This document shows positions 8,790-17,157 of a stretch of DNA of 64,000 nucleotides, piece by piece. The translations under genes and the position numbers were made by a program. The first letter of the stretch is position 1. Each line of letters opens with the position of its first letter. Location: NCBI GenBank assembly GCA_019113845.1, contig DXGQ01000046.1, forward strand, positions 1 through 64,000. Direction: 5' to 3'. The notes beneath the pieces were generated by a model. It worked only from the letters and a program-made list of their open reading frames with translations. It did not search any database and was not told the DNA's origin. This DNA is from Candidatus Anaerobutyricum avicola (GTDB lineage Bacteria > Bacillota > Clostridia > Lachnospirales > Lachnospiraceae).

Positions 8790-9617
8790 ATGAAAGTGAA
8801 GAATTTTATCGTAAAAAATAAATCCTTTTGTTTTTTTGCATTCCTGGCATTCCTGATCGTTCTTATTGCCATCTTTGCTCCGGTGATCACGGGAGGCGTC
8901 AGTCCATCGGAGGCAGTACTCGCAGATGCCCTGCAGCCGCCGAGCACGGAACACATTTTCGGTACGGATAAGCTGGGCAGGGATATTTTTACCCGGGTGA
9001 TCTATGGCGCGCGCACCAGCCTCACAGCGGCGTTTTCGGTCGTGATCCTGATCTTCATCCTGGGTACGATATTAGGCGTACTGGCCGGTTATTTCGGAGG
9101 CTGGGTGGACGCGGTGATCATGCGGATTGCGGATTTGATGGTATCTTTTCCGGGCATGGTATTTGCCATGGCCATCGCCGGTATCATGGGCGCCAGCATC
9201 AAAAACGCCGTCATTGCCGTGGCGCTGGTGAGCTGGACGAAGTATGCCCGTCTGGCCCGCAGTCTGGTCTTAAAGGTACGAAACAGAGATTATGTCGCAG
9301 CCGCAGTGGTCACCGGGTCAAAGACTTCCTATATCCTGCGAAAATATATGGTTCCCAATGTGATCCCGACACTGGTTATCACGGGCGCTACGGATATCGG
9401 AGGTATGATGCTGGAGCTTGCGGGACTTTCTTTCCTGGGCTTTGGCGCAAAGGCGCCGACGCCGGAATGGGGGCTGATGCTCAACGAAGGCCGGCAGTTT
9501 ATCCAGAACGCATCCTGGATGATGATTTTTCCGGGCGCGGCGATCTTCATCGTGGTGGTTGTATTTAACTTGCTCGGGGATGCTTTGCGGGATGTGCTGG
9601 ACCCGAAAAATGAGTAG
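8790..9617 (+). CDS. ABC importer permease (DppC/OppC type)
   Basis: A 275-residue permease, partner of the preceding one. It opens with a membrane helix, then the family segment HIFGTDKLGRDIFTRVIYGAR, further helices, the ATPase-contact loop DYVAAAVVTGSK, and the C-terminal GDALRDVLDP. Gene order and spacing indicate co-translation with the first permease and the ATPases. Confidence 0.93.
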   Translation: MKVKNFIVKNKSFCFFAFLAFLIVLIAIFAPVITGGVSPSEAVLADALQPPSTEHIFGTDKLGRDIFTRVIYGARTSLTAAFSVVILIFILGTILGVLAGYFGGWVDAVIMRIADLMVSFPGMVFAMAIAGIMGASIKNAVIAVALVSWTKYARLARSLVLKVRNRDYVAAAVVTGSKTSYILRKYMVPNVIPTLVITGATDIGGMMLELAGLSFLGFGAKAPTPEWGLMLNEGRQFIQNASWMMIFPGAAIFIVVVVFNLLGDALRDVLDPKNE

Positions 9618-9628
9618 GAGGAAATGCT

Positions 9629-10411
9629 ATGCTTGAACTGAAAAATGTGACGATCTCCTACGGGGATCGGCCGGCGGTGAAAGATTTCGGTATGACGCTG
9701 AAAAAAGGAGAGATCGTTTCTCTGGTGGGCGAATCCGGTTCCGGAAAAACTACGGTGATCCGCGCGGTGCTCGGATTGCTGCCGGGAGGCGGCAGAGTGA
9801 CGGGGGGCGATATTTTATTTGAAGGAAACTCTTTGCTTAAAAATACAAACGAACAATGGAGACGTCTGCGCGGCATGGATATTTCCATGATCTTTCAGGA
9901 TTCCGGCGCCATGATGAATCCCATCCGAAAAATCGGCGGTGTGTTTGTAGAGTACATCCGTACCCATGAAAAAATCAGTAGAAAAGACGCCTGGGAAAAA
10001 GGTGTAAAGATGCTTGAGCGTATGCGTCTGCCCGACGGCGACCATATTATGAAATCGTATCCTTTTCAGCTTTCCGGCGGTATGCGTCAGAGGGTAGGCA
10101 TCGCCATGGCCATGACCTTTCAGCCAAAACTTTTGCTGGCGGACGAGCCTACCAGCGCCCTTGACGTGACGACCCAGGCGCAGATCGTGCGCCAGATGAT
10201 GGAACTCAGGGATGAATACGGAACGAGTATCATTATGGTGACACATAATTTAGGCGTAGCCGCCTATATGGGGGATAAGATCATCGTCATGCAGCATGGA
10301 AAGATCATGGATCAGGGAAAACGGGAACAGATTCTTCGTTCGCCGCAGTCTGAATATACCCGCGGGCTGATCGCGGCGGTGCCGACATTGGAGGGGGAAC
10401 GATATGTTTGA
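9629..10411 (+). CDS. ABC importer ATPase (DppD/OppD type)
   Basis: A 260-residue nucleotide-binding subunit with Walker A GESGSGKT, a Q loop in FQDSGAMMNP, signature LSGGMRQRVGIAMAM, Walker B LLLADEPTSALD and H-loop MVTHN. It is shorter than many OppD proteins because the C-terminal cysteine-rich extension is absent; its partner ATPase has one. The last eight bases overlap the next gene. Confidence 0.93.
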   Translation: MLELKNVTISYGDRPAVKDFGMTLKKGEIVSLVGESGSGKTTVIRAVLGLLPGGGRVTGGDILFEGNSLLKNTNEQWRRLRGMDISMIFQDSGAMMNPIRKIGGVFVEYIRTHEKISRKDAWEKGVKMLERMRLPDGDHIMKSYPFQLSGGMRQRVGIAMAMTFQPKLLLADEPTSALDVTTQAQIVRQMMELRDEYGTSIIMVTHNLGVAAYMGDKIIVMQHGKIMDQGKREQILRSPQSEYTRGLIAAVPTLEGERYV

Positions 10412-11369
10412 TCAAAAAGAAAAACCGATTTTGGAAGCAAAACATGTGACCCGCATTTTTTCCGTTTCAGGCGGACGGTTTTTGCGGGCGAATAATGATA
10501 TTAATTTAAAATTATACCGGGGACGGACGCTGGGAATCGTGGGCGAGAGCGGCTGCGGCAAAAGTACGCTCATGCGGATGTTTGTACAGCTGGATCAGCC
10601 CACAGAGGGCGAGATCTTTTTTGCCGGGAAGAATATCACCTCTATGAATAAAAAAGAACGGCGGGAGAACCGCCGTCATATTCAGATGGTGTTTCAGGAT
10701 CCGTTGTCGGCTTTTAATCCAAAAATGAAAATAAAAGATATCATCTGTGAGCCCCTCTTAAACTTTAAAATGATCTCCGGAAAAGAAAAAGACGCGGAGG
10801 CCAGAAGGCTGCTGCGGCTGGTAGAACTGCCGGAAGAGTTTGCCGACCGCTATCCCCACAATATGTCCGGCGGGCAGCGCCAGCGGGTGGGAATTGCCAG
10901 AGCCATCGCTCTGGAGCCGGAGGTGATACTCTGTGACGAAGCCACCTCGGCGCTGGATGTTTCCGTTCAGAAAAATATCATGGAACTGCTGGTAAGATTA
11001 CAGCGGGAGAAAAATATTGCCATCGGATTTATCTGTCACGACATTGCGCTGGTTTCTCAGATTTCCCATCAGATCGCCGTGATGTATCTGGGAAACGTGG
11101 TGGAAGTCCTTTCGGGCGCGCAGATGAAAGAGTCCGCGAGACATCCGTACTCGATGGCGTTGCTTGATTCTGTTTTTGATACCAACATGGATTTTAGCCG
11201 GAAAATCGAGAGTATCGACAGCGAGATCCCCAGTCCGCTGGACGTTCCGCCTGGATGTCCGTTTCAAAACCGTTGTGATCAATGTATGGAAATCTGCAGG
11301 AAAGAGCGGCCGGCGCTGCGAAAGATTGGCGAAGAACACGAGGTGGCGTGCCATCTGTTTGACGAATAA
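10404..11369 (+). CDS. ABC importer ATPase (DppF/OppF type)
   Basis: A 321-residue second ATPase of the importer. It shows Walker A GESGCGKS, signature MSGGQRQRVGIARAI, Walker B VILCDEATSALD, and the C-terminal oligopeptide-transporter extension with CPFQNRCDQCMEICRKERP. That cysteine pattern is typical of peptide and nickel importer ATPases. It closes the set of binding protein, two permeases and two ATPases, so the importer is complete. Confidence 0.93.
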   Translation: MFDQKEKPILEAKHVTRIFSVSGGRFLRANNDINLKLYRGRTLGIVGESGCGKSTLMRMFVQLDQPTEGEIFFAGKNITSMNKKERRENRRHIQMVFQDPLSAFNPKMKIKDIICEPLLNFKMISGKEKDAEARRLLRLVELPEEFADRYPHNMSGGQRQRVGIARAIALEPEVILCDEATSALDVSVQKNIMELLVRLQREKNIAIGFICHDIALVSQISHQIAVMYLGNVVEVLSGAQMKESARHPYSMALLDSVFDTNMDFSRKIESIDSEIPSPLDVPPGCPFQNRCDQCMEICRKERPALRKIGEEHEVACHLFDE

Positions 11370-11373
11370 GAAA

Positions 11374-11407
11374 CCGGGGAGTATTTTGCATGGCGCTCCC
11401 CGGCTTT
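11374..11407. terminator. Hairpin between convergent operon ends
   Basis: CCGGGGAG pairs with CTCCCCGG across a short loop, with A-rich and T-rich flanks. It ends the importer operon and probably also the convergent glycerophosphotransferase gene. Confidence 0.75.
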
Positions 11408-11419
11408 GTCCATGATCTG

Positions 11420-12607
11420 CTATTTTATCATAGAAATAATTCTCTCTGTGGCGTGTCCGTCGCAGCTTCCCATGAACTTATTCTTAAAATCGATCACCTG
11501 TTGTCTGTCAAACCGCTCGTCGATGTGGTGGATGGTGTCAAGCAGCTCGTCCTGATTCTTTACCACAGGTCCCGGCGTCAATTCAAAGTAATCATAGTAG
11601 AATCCACGCCAGTCGCAGTAATCTTCATAATCATAAGCATAAAAAATCATCGGCTTTTCAAAGAGCGAGTATTCGAAGATCAGGGAAGAATAGTCGGAGA
11701 TACAGATATCCGCGCTGCAGATCAGATCTTCGATGGTCAGCTCCTGCGTCAGATCTCTGGCGAAGGAATGAAGCTCTTCCGGGATCTCCGGTGGACATTT
11801 GACAAACGGGTGATGCTTGCAGACGATCACATACTCATCGCCCAGTTCCTTCGCAAACCGGTAGAAGTCGATTTCATCCGGCGAGGTGGCGGAAGCCACA
11901 TGTCCGCGGAAGGTTGGCGCGTAAAGAATCACCTTTTTGCCTCTGGCCTCCGGCATGACTTTATAAAGCTTTTCTCTGCGGCTGTTTACAAAGTCTTTAT
12001 CATAAAATAAATCCGTCCGGCTGATACCGGTCGCCTGCACGATGCCTTTCGGCAGGTTCATGGCTTCCTCGTAAGCCCAGATGACTTCCGGACTGCTGAC
12101 GGTCACGATATCCAGATTGCCGTAGTTCGGATACTTGTCCAGGGTGGCGGCGGAAGCGCCGAACTTAAGCTCCGCCGTGCTTCTTCCGAACTTTTTGAAG
12201 GCGCCGCAGCCGTGCCACAGGTTGATCGCCATGGTCTCTTTTCGGAGAGGGAGACAGGACAGAACGATGGAAGCCTCATCAAGGATGACGCAGCGGCTGT
12301 TGGCGAGCTCCCGGATCATGTGCTTTACATTTTCCGTGAACTCATGTCCTCTGGAAAAGTTAAAGTGCAGGTGCGCTTCTGCCAGCTCGTATTTGCCGGA
12401 CTTCTCCATCACATGGTACATATATTCCATGGAATTGGACAATTTATCAAACCGCATTTCCAGGAACAGGATCTTGTTTTCCCGGACAGGATTGTCTTTG
12501 CAGCATTTTCTGTAATACTGAGGAAAATATATTTTGTAGCGGTAATGTTTATACATCAGTTTCAGACGTTTGATAATGGCTTTTTTGATATTTCGAATGA
12601 ATCTCAT
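11420..12607 (-). CDS. CDP-glycerol glycerophosphotransferase (TagB/TagF-like)
   Basis: About 395 residues, related to enzymes that transfer glycerol phosphate from CDP-glycerol to teichoic-acid or other cell-surface polymers. Family landmarks are NLWHGCGAFKKFG, ILYAPTFRGH, CKHHPFVKC and the C-terminal ICISDYSSLIFEYSLFEKPMIFYAYD. The start at 12607 (MRFIRNIKK) follows AAGGAG; an in-frame ATG 54 bases upstream lacks such a site. The basic, amphipathic N-terminus suggests attachment to the inner face of the membrane. It lies alone, without other wall-polymer genes nearby. Confidence 0.88.
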   Translation of the reverse strand: MRFIRNIKKAIIKRLKLMYKHYRYKIYFPQYYRKCCKDNPVRENKILFLEMRFDKLSNSMEYMYHVMEKSGKYELAEAHLHFNFSRGHEFTENVKHMIRELANSRCVILDEASIVLSCLPLRKETMAINLWHGCGAFKKFGRSTAELKFGASAATLDKYPNYGNLDIVTVSSPEVIWAYEEAMNLPKGIVQATGISRTDLFYDKDFVNSRREKLYKVMPEARGKKVILYAPTFRGHVASATSPDEIDFYRFAKELGDEYVIVCKHHPFVKCPPEIPEELHSFARDLTQELTIEDLICSADICISDYSSLIFEYSLFEKPMIFYAYDYEDYCDWRGFYYDYFELTPGPVVKNQDELLDTIHHIDERFDRQQVIDFKNKFMGSCDGHATERIISMIK

Positions 12608-12736
12608 CTGAAAAATCTCCTTTTTATTTATTAGTATGTGTTCGATCGGATGATACGGCACATCGGTTACAGCATGTCATAAAGAGTAGCCGTACCGCCC
12701 GGTCACCGGTTTGAAAATGTATGTGCGCCGCGCCGG

Positions 12737-13483
12737 TCAGGCGGACAGCAGTGAAATCAGATGAAAAGTCAGTCCGCAGATGATGCCGACGAAAGAGATC
12801 AGAAGATTCCACTGAAAAAGGAAGTCAATGAAGGTGTCCAGCTGCCAGCCGGCGAGGAAGGCAAGAACAGACAGCAACAGAAAAAGAACCTCCAGCACCA
12901 GCAGCCCTTTGGCAGCCATATGTAAATCCTGGCGGCTCAGTTCCATGTTCATTGAGACACTTATGATAACATACAAATATGCAAACATTATTATTATATC
13001 AGCGCTGTCCAGCTGTTGCAAGGCTTTAAAAAAAGAATTTGCGCCGCCGCGGAAAGCGGACGGGAGCGCCTGCAGGCTGTCAGGCAGGAGAAGGCCGCAG
13101 AGGAACAGAAGGACCGGCGGAAGAAGAAGGGGACCGACCCCGATAAAAAACAGTCCCACATCCCGCCGCAGGCTGTGAAGAAGTCCGGAACCTTCGTAGT
13201 GCATTTTTACGAATCTCAGAGTACCGCCGTTCTTTTTTGCCGTTTTGATGCGCCGATAAAGGCAGACTTTATCAATGTGATAGCCGAAGAGCAGGGCAAA
13301 AAACAGATGGGACAGTTCGTGAACGGGCGTCCCGATCAGATTGAAAAAGTCAAGAAGAAGGTAGCCGCCTGTCTTTCCGGAAAAATTCTTCCAGGCAGAC
13401 TGCCGGGCGCGGCCCATGAGAAAGCCGAAGATCATCAGAACGAGCAGGATTTTAATGTTAATCTGGATAAAATAATAAAACAT
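12737..13483 (-). CDS. Membrane protein with HELSH zinc-protease-like motif
   Basis: A membrane protein of about 248 residues with five or six hydrophobic segments. After the first, the sequence GTPVHELSHLFFALLFGY carries an HExxH motif inside a hydrophobic stretch, as in M50-type intramembrane metalloproteases. A second conserved M50 motif (NxxPxxxxDG) is not evident, so protease activity is uncertain. The start at 13483 (MFYYFIQ) was chosen because GCGAGGA precedes it; an in-frame ATG at 13525 is possible. It is a single gene whose 5' end faces the divergent gene at 13718. Confidence 0.6.
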   Translation of the reverse strand: MFYYFIQINIKILLVLMIFGFLMGRARQSAWKNFSGKTGGYLLLDFFNLIGTPVHELSHLFFALLFGYHIDKVCLYRRIKTAKKNGGTLRFVKMHYEGSGLLHSLRRDVGLFFIGVGPLLLPPVLLFLCGLLLPDSLQALPSAFRGGANSFFKALQQLDSADIIIMFAYLYVIISVSMNMELSRQDLHMAAKGLLVLEVLFLLLSVLAFLAGWQLDTFIDFLFQWNLLISFVGIICGLTFHLISLLSA

Positions 13484-13584
13484 GACGTTGTCCTCGCTGA
13501 AAATATATCCTGTCATATCATTCATATGAAAAAAAGGCAGGAATCGTTATCTTTTCTTTCCTATAAATATGCCACAGAATTATG

Positions 13585-13613
13585 TTGAAATTTTAGCCTG
13601 AATTGTATAAAAT
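13585..13613 (+). promoter_or_regulatory. Vegetative-type promoter
   Basis: TTGAAA, 17 bases, TAAAAT, about 105 bases before the gene at 13718. Confidence 0.55.
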
Positions 13614-13717
13614 TAATACATAATGCTAAAAAGAGAGAGTTTTAAAAGTAAACTTTCCAATCTACCATTATTGACGCAGTAAATGTGTCGGAAGAGAAGA
13701 AAAGATGGAGGTAACAG

Positions 13718-14572
13718 ATGAGTGGAATTGTGATGATGCTTCTCGTACTCGTGATCGTGGCAGCTGTAGTTGTTGTGATCGTGCAGGCAATGTCAGAGAA
13801 CAGGACCGGGGAGAAGCGGGAGAAGGAAGGAACCGGGAAAAAAGTCAGAGACCTGCAGGTGGATGCCGTGGAGATGAAGAGGAAGAAAGAGCCGGTCCGG
13901 GAAGACCCGGAAGTGACCGAGGCGAAGAAGGAACTGTATCAATATCTGACGCAGGTCATCAAAAAAATGTTTTTATATTACAGAAGGGGAAACTGGGATA
14001 CCTTTACCAGGGTGAATCTCCCTTCAGATAAGGTGATGCGCCATTATGACACGATAAAGAAGTCTCTGACGACGCAGTCGGCAGAGATTCTCGACGCGTA
14101 TTTTTCCTGCGTGGACAGGGAAGGTACCGAAGAACAGAAACCGGGGCAGATCCGGGAACCGGAACGGCTGAAAGAAGTATTTCTTTGCATGGTCCTGCCA
14201 TTTTATCCGGTATATTATGACCGGCTGGACGGGATCCGGTACACCTCTCTGCTGAATCAGACGATGCTGAATCTGTTTCACCGGCTGACGGGCAAGAAGT
14301 TCCGCATGGGATATAAGAACCGCTATTCTTCCGGTGTGACGGCGTACCGCTGGAAGGGTGATCGCTATCAGGTATATGCGGAGGATGGAAAAATGCTCTG
14401 CGACGCAGTATTTAAAGACGGAAAGGTGTGGGAAGGCTTCGCCTGCCTGCCGGAGGAAGGGCAGAAAGCGGGGGAGGACTGGCAGCTTGTGCGGGAAGGT
14501 CATTTCCGGGAAGGCGTTTTCACGGATGGGACACTGCACTATATCTATAAAAAACGCTGTGGCGAGCTCTGA
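13718..14572 (+). CDS. Membrane-anchored protein of unknown function
   Basis: A 284-residue protein I do not recognise. Residues 1-24 form one membrane helix with an outward-to-inward arrangement typical of a simple anchor. A charged K/E-rich linker (25-65) and a soluble domain of about 215 residues follow, rich in Y, R and W, with segments such as YLTQVIKKMFLYYRRGNWDT. The last third (YRWKGDRYQVYAEDGKM and onward) looks like short beta strands. GGAGG precedes the ATG. No neighbour suggests a role; the gene stands alone between a divergent gene and pta. Confidence 0.75.
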   Translation: MSGIVMMLLVLVIVAAVVVVIVQAMSENRTGEKREKEGTGKKVRDLQVDAVEMKRKKEPVREDPEVTEAKKELYQYLTQVIKKMFLYYRRGNWDTFTRVNLPSDKVMRHYDTIKKSLTTQSAEILDAYFSCVDREGTEEQKPGQIREPERLKEVFLCMVLPFYPVYYDRLDGIRYTSLLNQTMLNLFHRLTGKKFRMGYKNRYSSGVTAYRWKGDRYQVYAEDGKMLCDAVFKDGKVWEGFACLPEEGQKAGEDWQLVREGHFREGVFTDGTLHYIYKKRCGEL

Positions 14573-14769
14573 GAACTCCTGTCACAGAGTGATGGCGTTA
14601 TGCCCTGATTTGTGTTATGATAAAGAAGCGGACAGCCTGTCAGGATTTTATATACCCCTGTCGGGAAGGAAGTATTCGCGCATATAAAGAAAGGTGTTAT
14701 CATTTTAAATACTATATTTATTTTACATAGATAGAGTAGCAATATTAATTTTTTTGGAGGGAAAAACGA

Positions 14770-15729
14770 ATGTATCAGAAATTAACAGAACAGTTAAAGG
14801 CAAATCCACGCACGATCGTATTTACAGAAGGAACGGACGCCCGTATTCTGGAGGCAGCGGACAAGCTGACAAATCAGGACATCCTCAGTGTCATTCTGAT
14901 CGGTGAGGAGAATGCGGTAAAGAAGGCAGCGGCGGACGGCGGTTTCCACATTGAAAAATGTCAGATCGTCAATCCGGAAGAGTATGCCGAGATGGATGCC
15001 ATGGTTGAGGAGATGGTGAATCTGCGTAAGGGAAAGATGACCGAAGAGCAGGTTCGCAGCGCTTTAAAACAGGGCAACTATTTTGGAACCATGCTGGTTA
15101 AGATGGGCAAGGCAGACTGCCTGCTCGGCGGCGCTACTTACTCTACGGCAGATACGGTTCGTCCGGCGCTTCAGCTTATCAAGACAAAACCGGGCAACAA
15201 GATCGTAAGCTCCACCTTCATCATGGTGAAAGGTGAGGAGAAGCTGGCATTTGCGGACTGTGCGATCAATATCGATCCGGGTGAGGACGATCTGGTGGAG
15301 ATCGCGATCGAGAGCGCAAAGACCGCGAAGGTATTTGGCATCGACCCGAAGGTTGCCATGTTATCGTACTCTACGTTAGGCTCCGGCAAGGGTGATTCCG
15401 TCACAAAGATGGCAAATGCGACTGCGAAGGTAAAAGAGTTGGCTCCGGACCTGGCGATTGACGGTGAGCTGCAGTTTGACGCGGCGGTTTCTCCGACAGT
15501 TGCTAAAATCAAATGCCAGGGCTCTCCGGTAGCCGGACAGGCAAATACCTTTATTTTCCCGGATATCAATGCGGCAAATATCGGATATAAGATCGCAGCC
15601 CGCCTCGGAGGATATGAGGCGATTGGACCGATCCTGCAGGGACTGAACGCGCCGATCAACGATTTAAGCCGTGGATGCAATACCGATGAGGTATACAAGA
15701 TGGCGCTGGTAACAGCAGCGTTAAGTTAA
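14770..15729 (+). CDS. pta: Phosphate acetyltransferase
   Basis: A 319-residue enzyme converting acetyl-CoA and phosphate to acetyl phosphate and CoA, the first step of ATP-yielding acetate formation. It matches the short (single-domain) Pta type over its whole length: the FTEGTDARILEAA start, LLGGATYSTADTVRPALQ, MLSYSTLGSGKGD and SPVAGQANTFIFPDINAANIGYK. GGAGGG precedes the ATG. The usual partner acetate kinase gene does not follow; gldA does, from its own promoter. Confidence 0.96.
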   Translation: MYQKLTEQLKANPRTIVFTEGTDARILEAADKLTNQDILSVILIGEENAVKKAAADGGFHIEKCQIVNPEEYAEMDAMVEEMVNLRKGKMTEEQVRSALKQGNYFGTMLVKMGKADCLLGGATYSTADTVRPALQLIKTKPGNKIVSSTFIMVKGEEKLAFADCAINIDPGEDDLVEIAIESAKTAKVFGIDPKVAMLSYSTLGSGKGDSVTKMANATAKVKELAPDLAIDGELQFDAAVSPTVAKIKCQGSPVAGQANTFIFPDINAANIGYKIAARLGGYEAIGPILQGLNAPINDLSRGCNTDEVYKMALVTAALS

Positions 15730-15766
15730 TAAACAAAAAATATCGCTTCCTTTTGAGTGGATTGTT

Positions 15767-15860
15767 TGTTATAATAATGACATAGTGCAGAGCAGCCTTT
15801 GTTTCTCTGACGGAGTAAACATGGCTGCTTGCCGGAAACAGAAGGATACATGTCCTTCTG
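15767..15860 (+). promoter_or_regulatory. gldA promoter and structured leader
   Basis: An extended -10 box TGTTATAAT lies at 15767-15775. The leader then folds into two clear hairpins: AGCAGCC/GGCTGCT with inner pairing at 15791-15829, and the perfect eight-pair stem CAGAAGGA/TCCTTCTG at 15839-15860. Neither is followed by a T run. Confidence 0.55.
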
Positions 15861-15894
15861 AGAGCTTTATACAAGGAAAAAGGAGGAGATTGTT

Positions 15895-16992
15895 ATGGCA
15901 AACATCATTATCAGCCCGTCCAAATATGTGCAGGGCGCGGGAGAACTGGCGAATGTGGCAGAGTACGCGGTGAAGCTGGGGAAGAAACCGTTTATCCTGA
16001 TCAGCGAGGGCGGACGGAAACGTGTTGGCGACATCATCGAGGGAAGTTTCAAAGATACCGGCTGCGAACTGGTGTTTGAGAACTTTAACGGAGAGTGTTC
16101 CAAAAAAGAGATCAACCGTCTGGTTGAGATTGTAAAGGAGAAAGGCTGCGACCTCGTGATCGGTGTCGGCGGCGGCAAGATTTTTGATACGGCAAAGGCT
16201 GTGGCTTATTACACAGAAACACCGGTCATCATCTGCCCGACCATCGCAGCGACAGACGCGCCATGCTCGGCTCTGACGGTTGTATATACGGATGACGGCG
16301 TATTTGAAGAGTATCTGTGGCTGCCGGCTAACCCGAATCTTGTTCTGGTAGACACGGACATCATCGCGAAAGCACCGGCAAGATTGCTTGTATCCGGTAT
16401 GGGCGATGCGCTCGCTACCTATTTTGAGGCAAAGGCCTGCCAAATCTCCAACGCGACAAGCTGTGCGGGCGGCAAGATCACAGTGGCTGCCATGACATTG
16501 GCAAAGGCCTGCTACGACACCCTGATCGAGGAAGGTGTGAAGGCAAAACTGGCAGTGGAAAATAATGTATGTACTCCGGCAGTGGAGAAGATCATCGAGG
16601 CGAACACCCTTCTTTCCGGTATCGGATTTGAGAGCGGCGGCCTGGCAGGCGCACATGCGATCCACAACGGTCTGACCTGCATTAAAGAGTGCCATCACCT
16701 GTATCATGGCGAGAAGGTTGCCTTCGGTACTCTGACGCAGCTCGTTCTGGAAAATGCGGATGAAGACCTGCTGGATGAGGTGATTTCCTTCTGTATGGAA
16801 GTGGGACTGCCTACGACATTTGCGGACCTCGGCATTGAGAATCCGGACAAGGATGCTCTCATGGAGGCAGCAACACTGGCAGCAGCGCCGACGGATACGC
16901 TGGGCAATGAACCTGTGGAGATCACGCCGGAGAAGGTATATGCGGCTATGGTAGGTGCAGATGCCATCGGAAGATACTACAAAGGGCTGTAA
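15895..16992 (+). CDS. gldA: Glycerol dehydrogenase (iron-containing alcohol dehydrogenase family)
   Basis: A 365-residue NAD-dependent enzyme oxidising glycerol to dihydroxyacetone, or reducing dihydroxyacetone or similar compounds. It shows the NAD site GVGGGKIFDTAKA, the ATDAPCSALTVVY loop, and metal ligands in SGMGDALATYFEA (Asp), AGAHAIHNGLT and YHGEKVAFG (His). The length fits GldA. GGAGGA precedes the ATG, and the gene is followed by a strong terminator, so it is monocistronic. Confidence 0.93.
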   Translation: MANIIISPSKYVQGAGELANVAEYAVKLGKKPFILISEGGRKRVGDIIEGSFKDTGCELVFENFNGECSKKEINRLVEIVKEKGCDLVIGVGGGKIFDTAKAVAYYTETPVIICPTIAATDAPCSALTVVYTDDGVFEEYLWLPANPNLVLVDTDIIAKAPARLLVSGMGDALATYFEAKACQISNATSCAGGKITVAAMTLAKACYDTLIEEGVKAKLAVENNVCTPAVEKIIEANTLLSGIGFESGGLAGAHAIHNGLTCIKECHHLYHGEKVAFGTLTQLVLENADEDLLDEVISFCMEVGLPTTFADLGIENPDKDALMEAATLAAAPTDTLGNEPVEITPEKVYAAMVGADAIGRYYKGL

Positions 16993-17003
16993 GTAAGGAT
17001 AAT

Positions 17004-17043
17004 AAAAATGCGGAAGTTTCCTGAAAGGACTTCCGCATTTTTT
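17004..17043 (+). terminator. Intrinsic terminator after gldA
   Basis: AAAATGCGGAAGT pairs with ACTTCCGCATTTT and is followed by T residues. Confidence 0.93.
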
Positions 17044-17065
17044 GTGAATATTTTGGGCATACACT

Positions 17066-17141
17066 CTGCCATTCTTCGTTTTCCAGTGTTTTCGCCTGTT
17101 CTATCTCATCCATGGTCTCCGGAGCCAGGCAGGCGTCTTCC
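17066..17141 (-). pseudogene. sbcC fragment with an internal 72-base deletion
   Basis: Read on the minus strand, this encodes EDACLAPETMDEIEQAKTLE. It matches two separate pieces of the intact SbcC gene (18805-18845 and 18698-18734), joined with the 24 intervening codons missing and the frame kept. Several substitutions separate it from the local gene. It lies directly downstream of the NlpC/P60 pseudogene. Confidence 0.7.
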
Positions 17142-17157
17142 TGTGATCCGGCGGGGA

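Noticed and set aside
15769..17064. 431-codon minus-strand frame opposite gldA
   Set aside because: gldA has all metal and NAD motifs; the antisense product is not protein-like.
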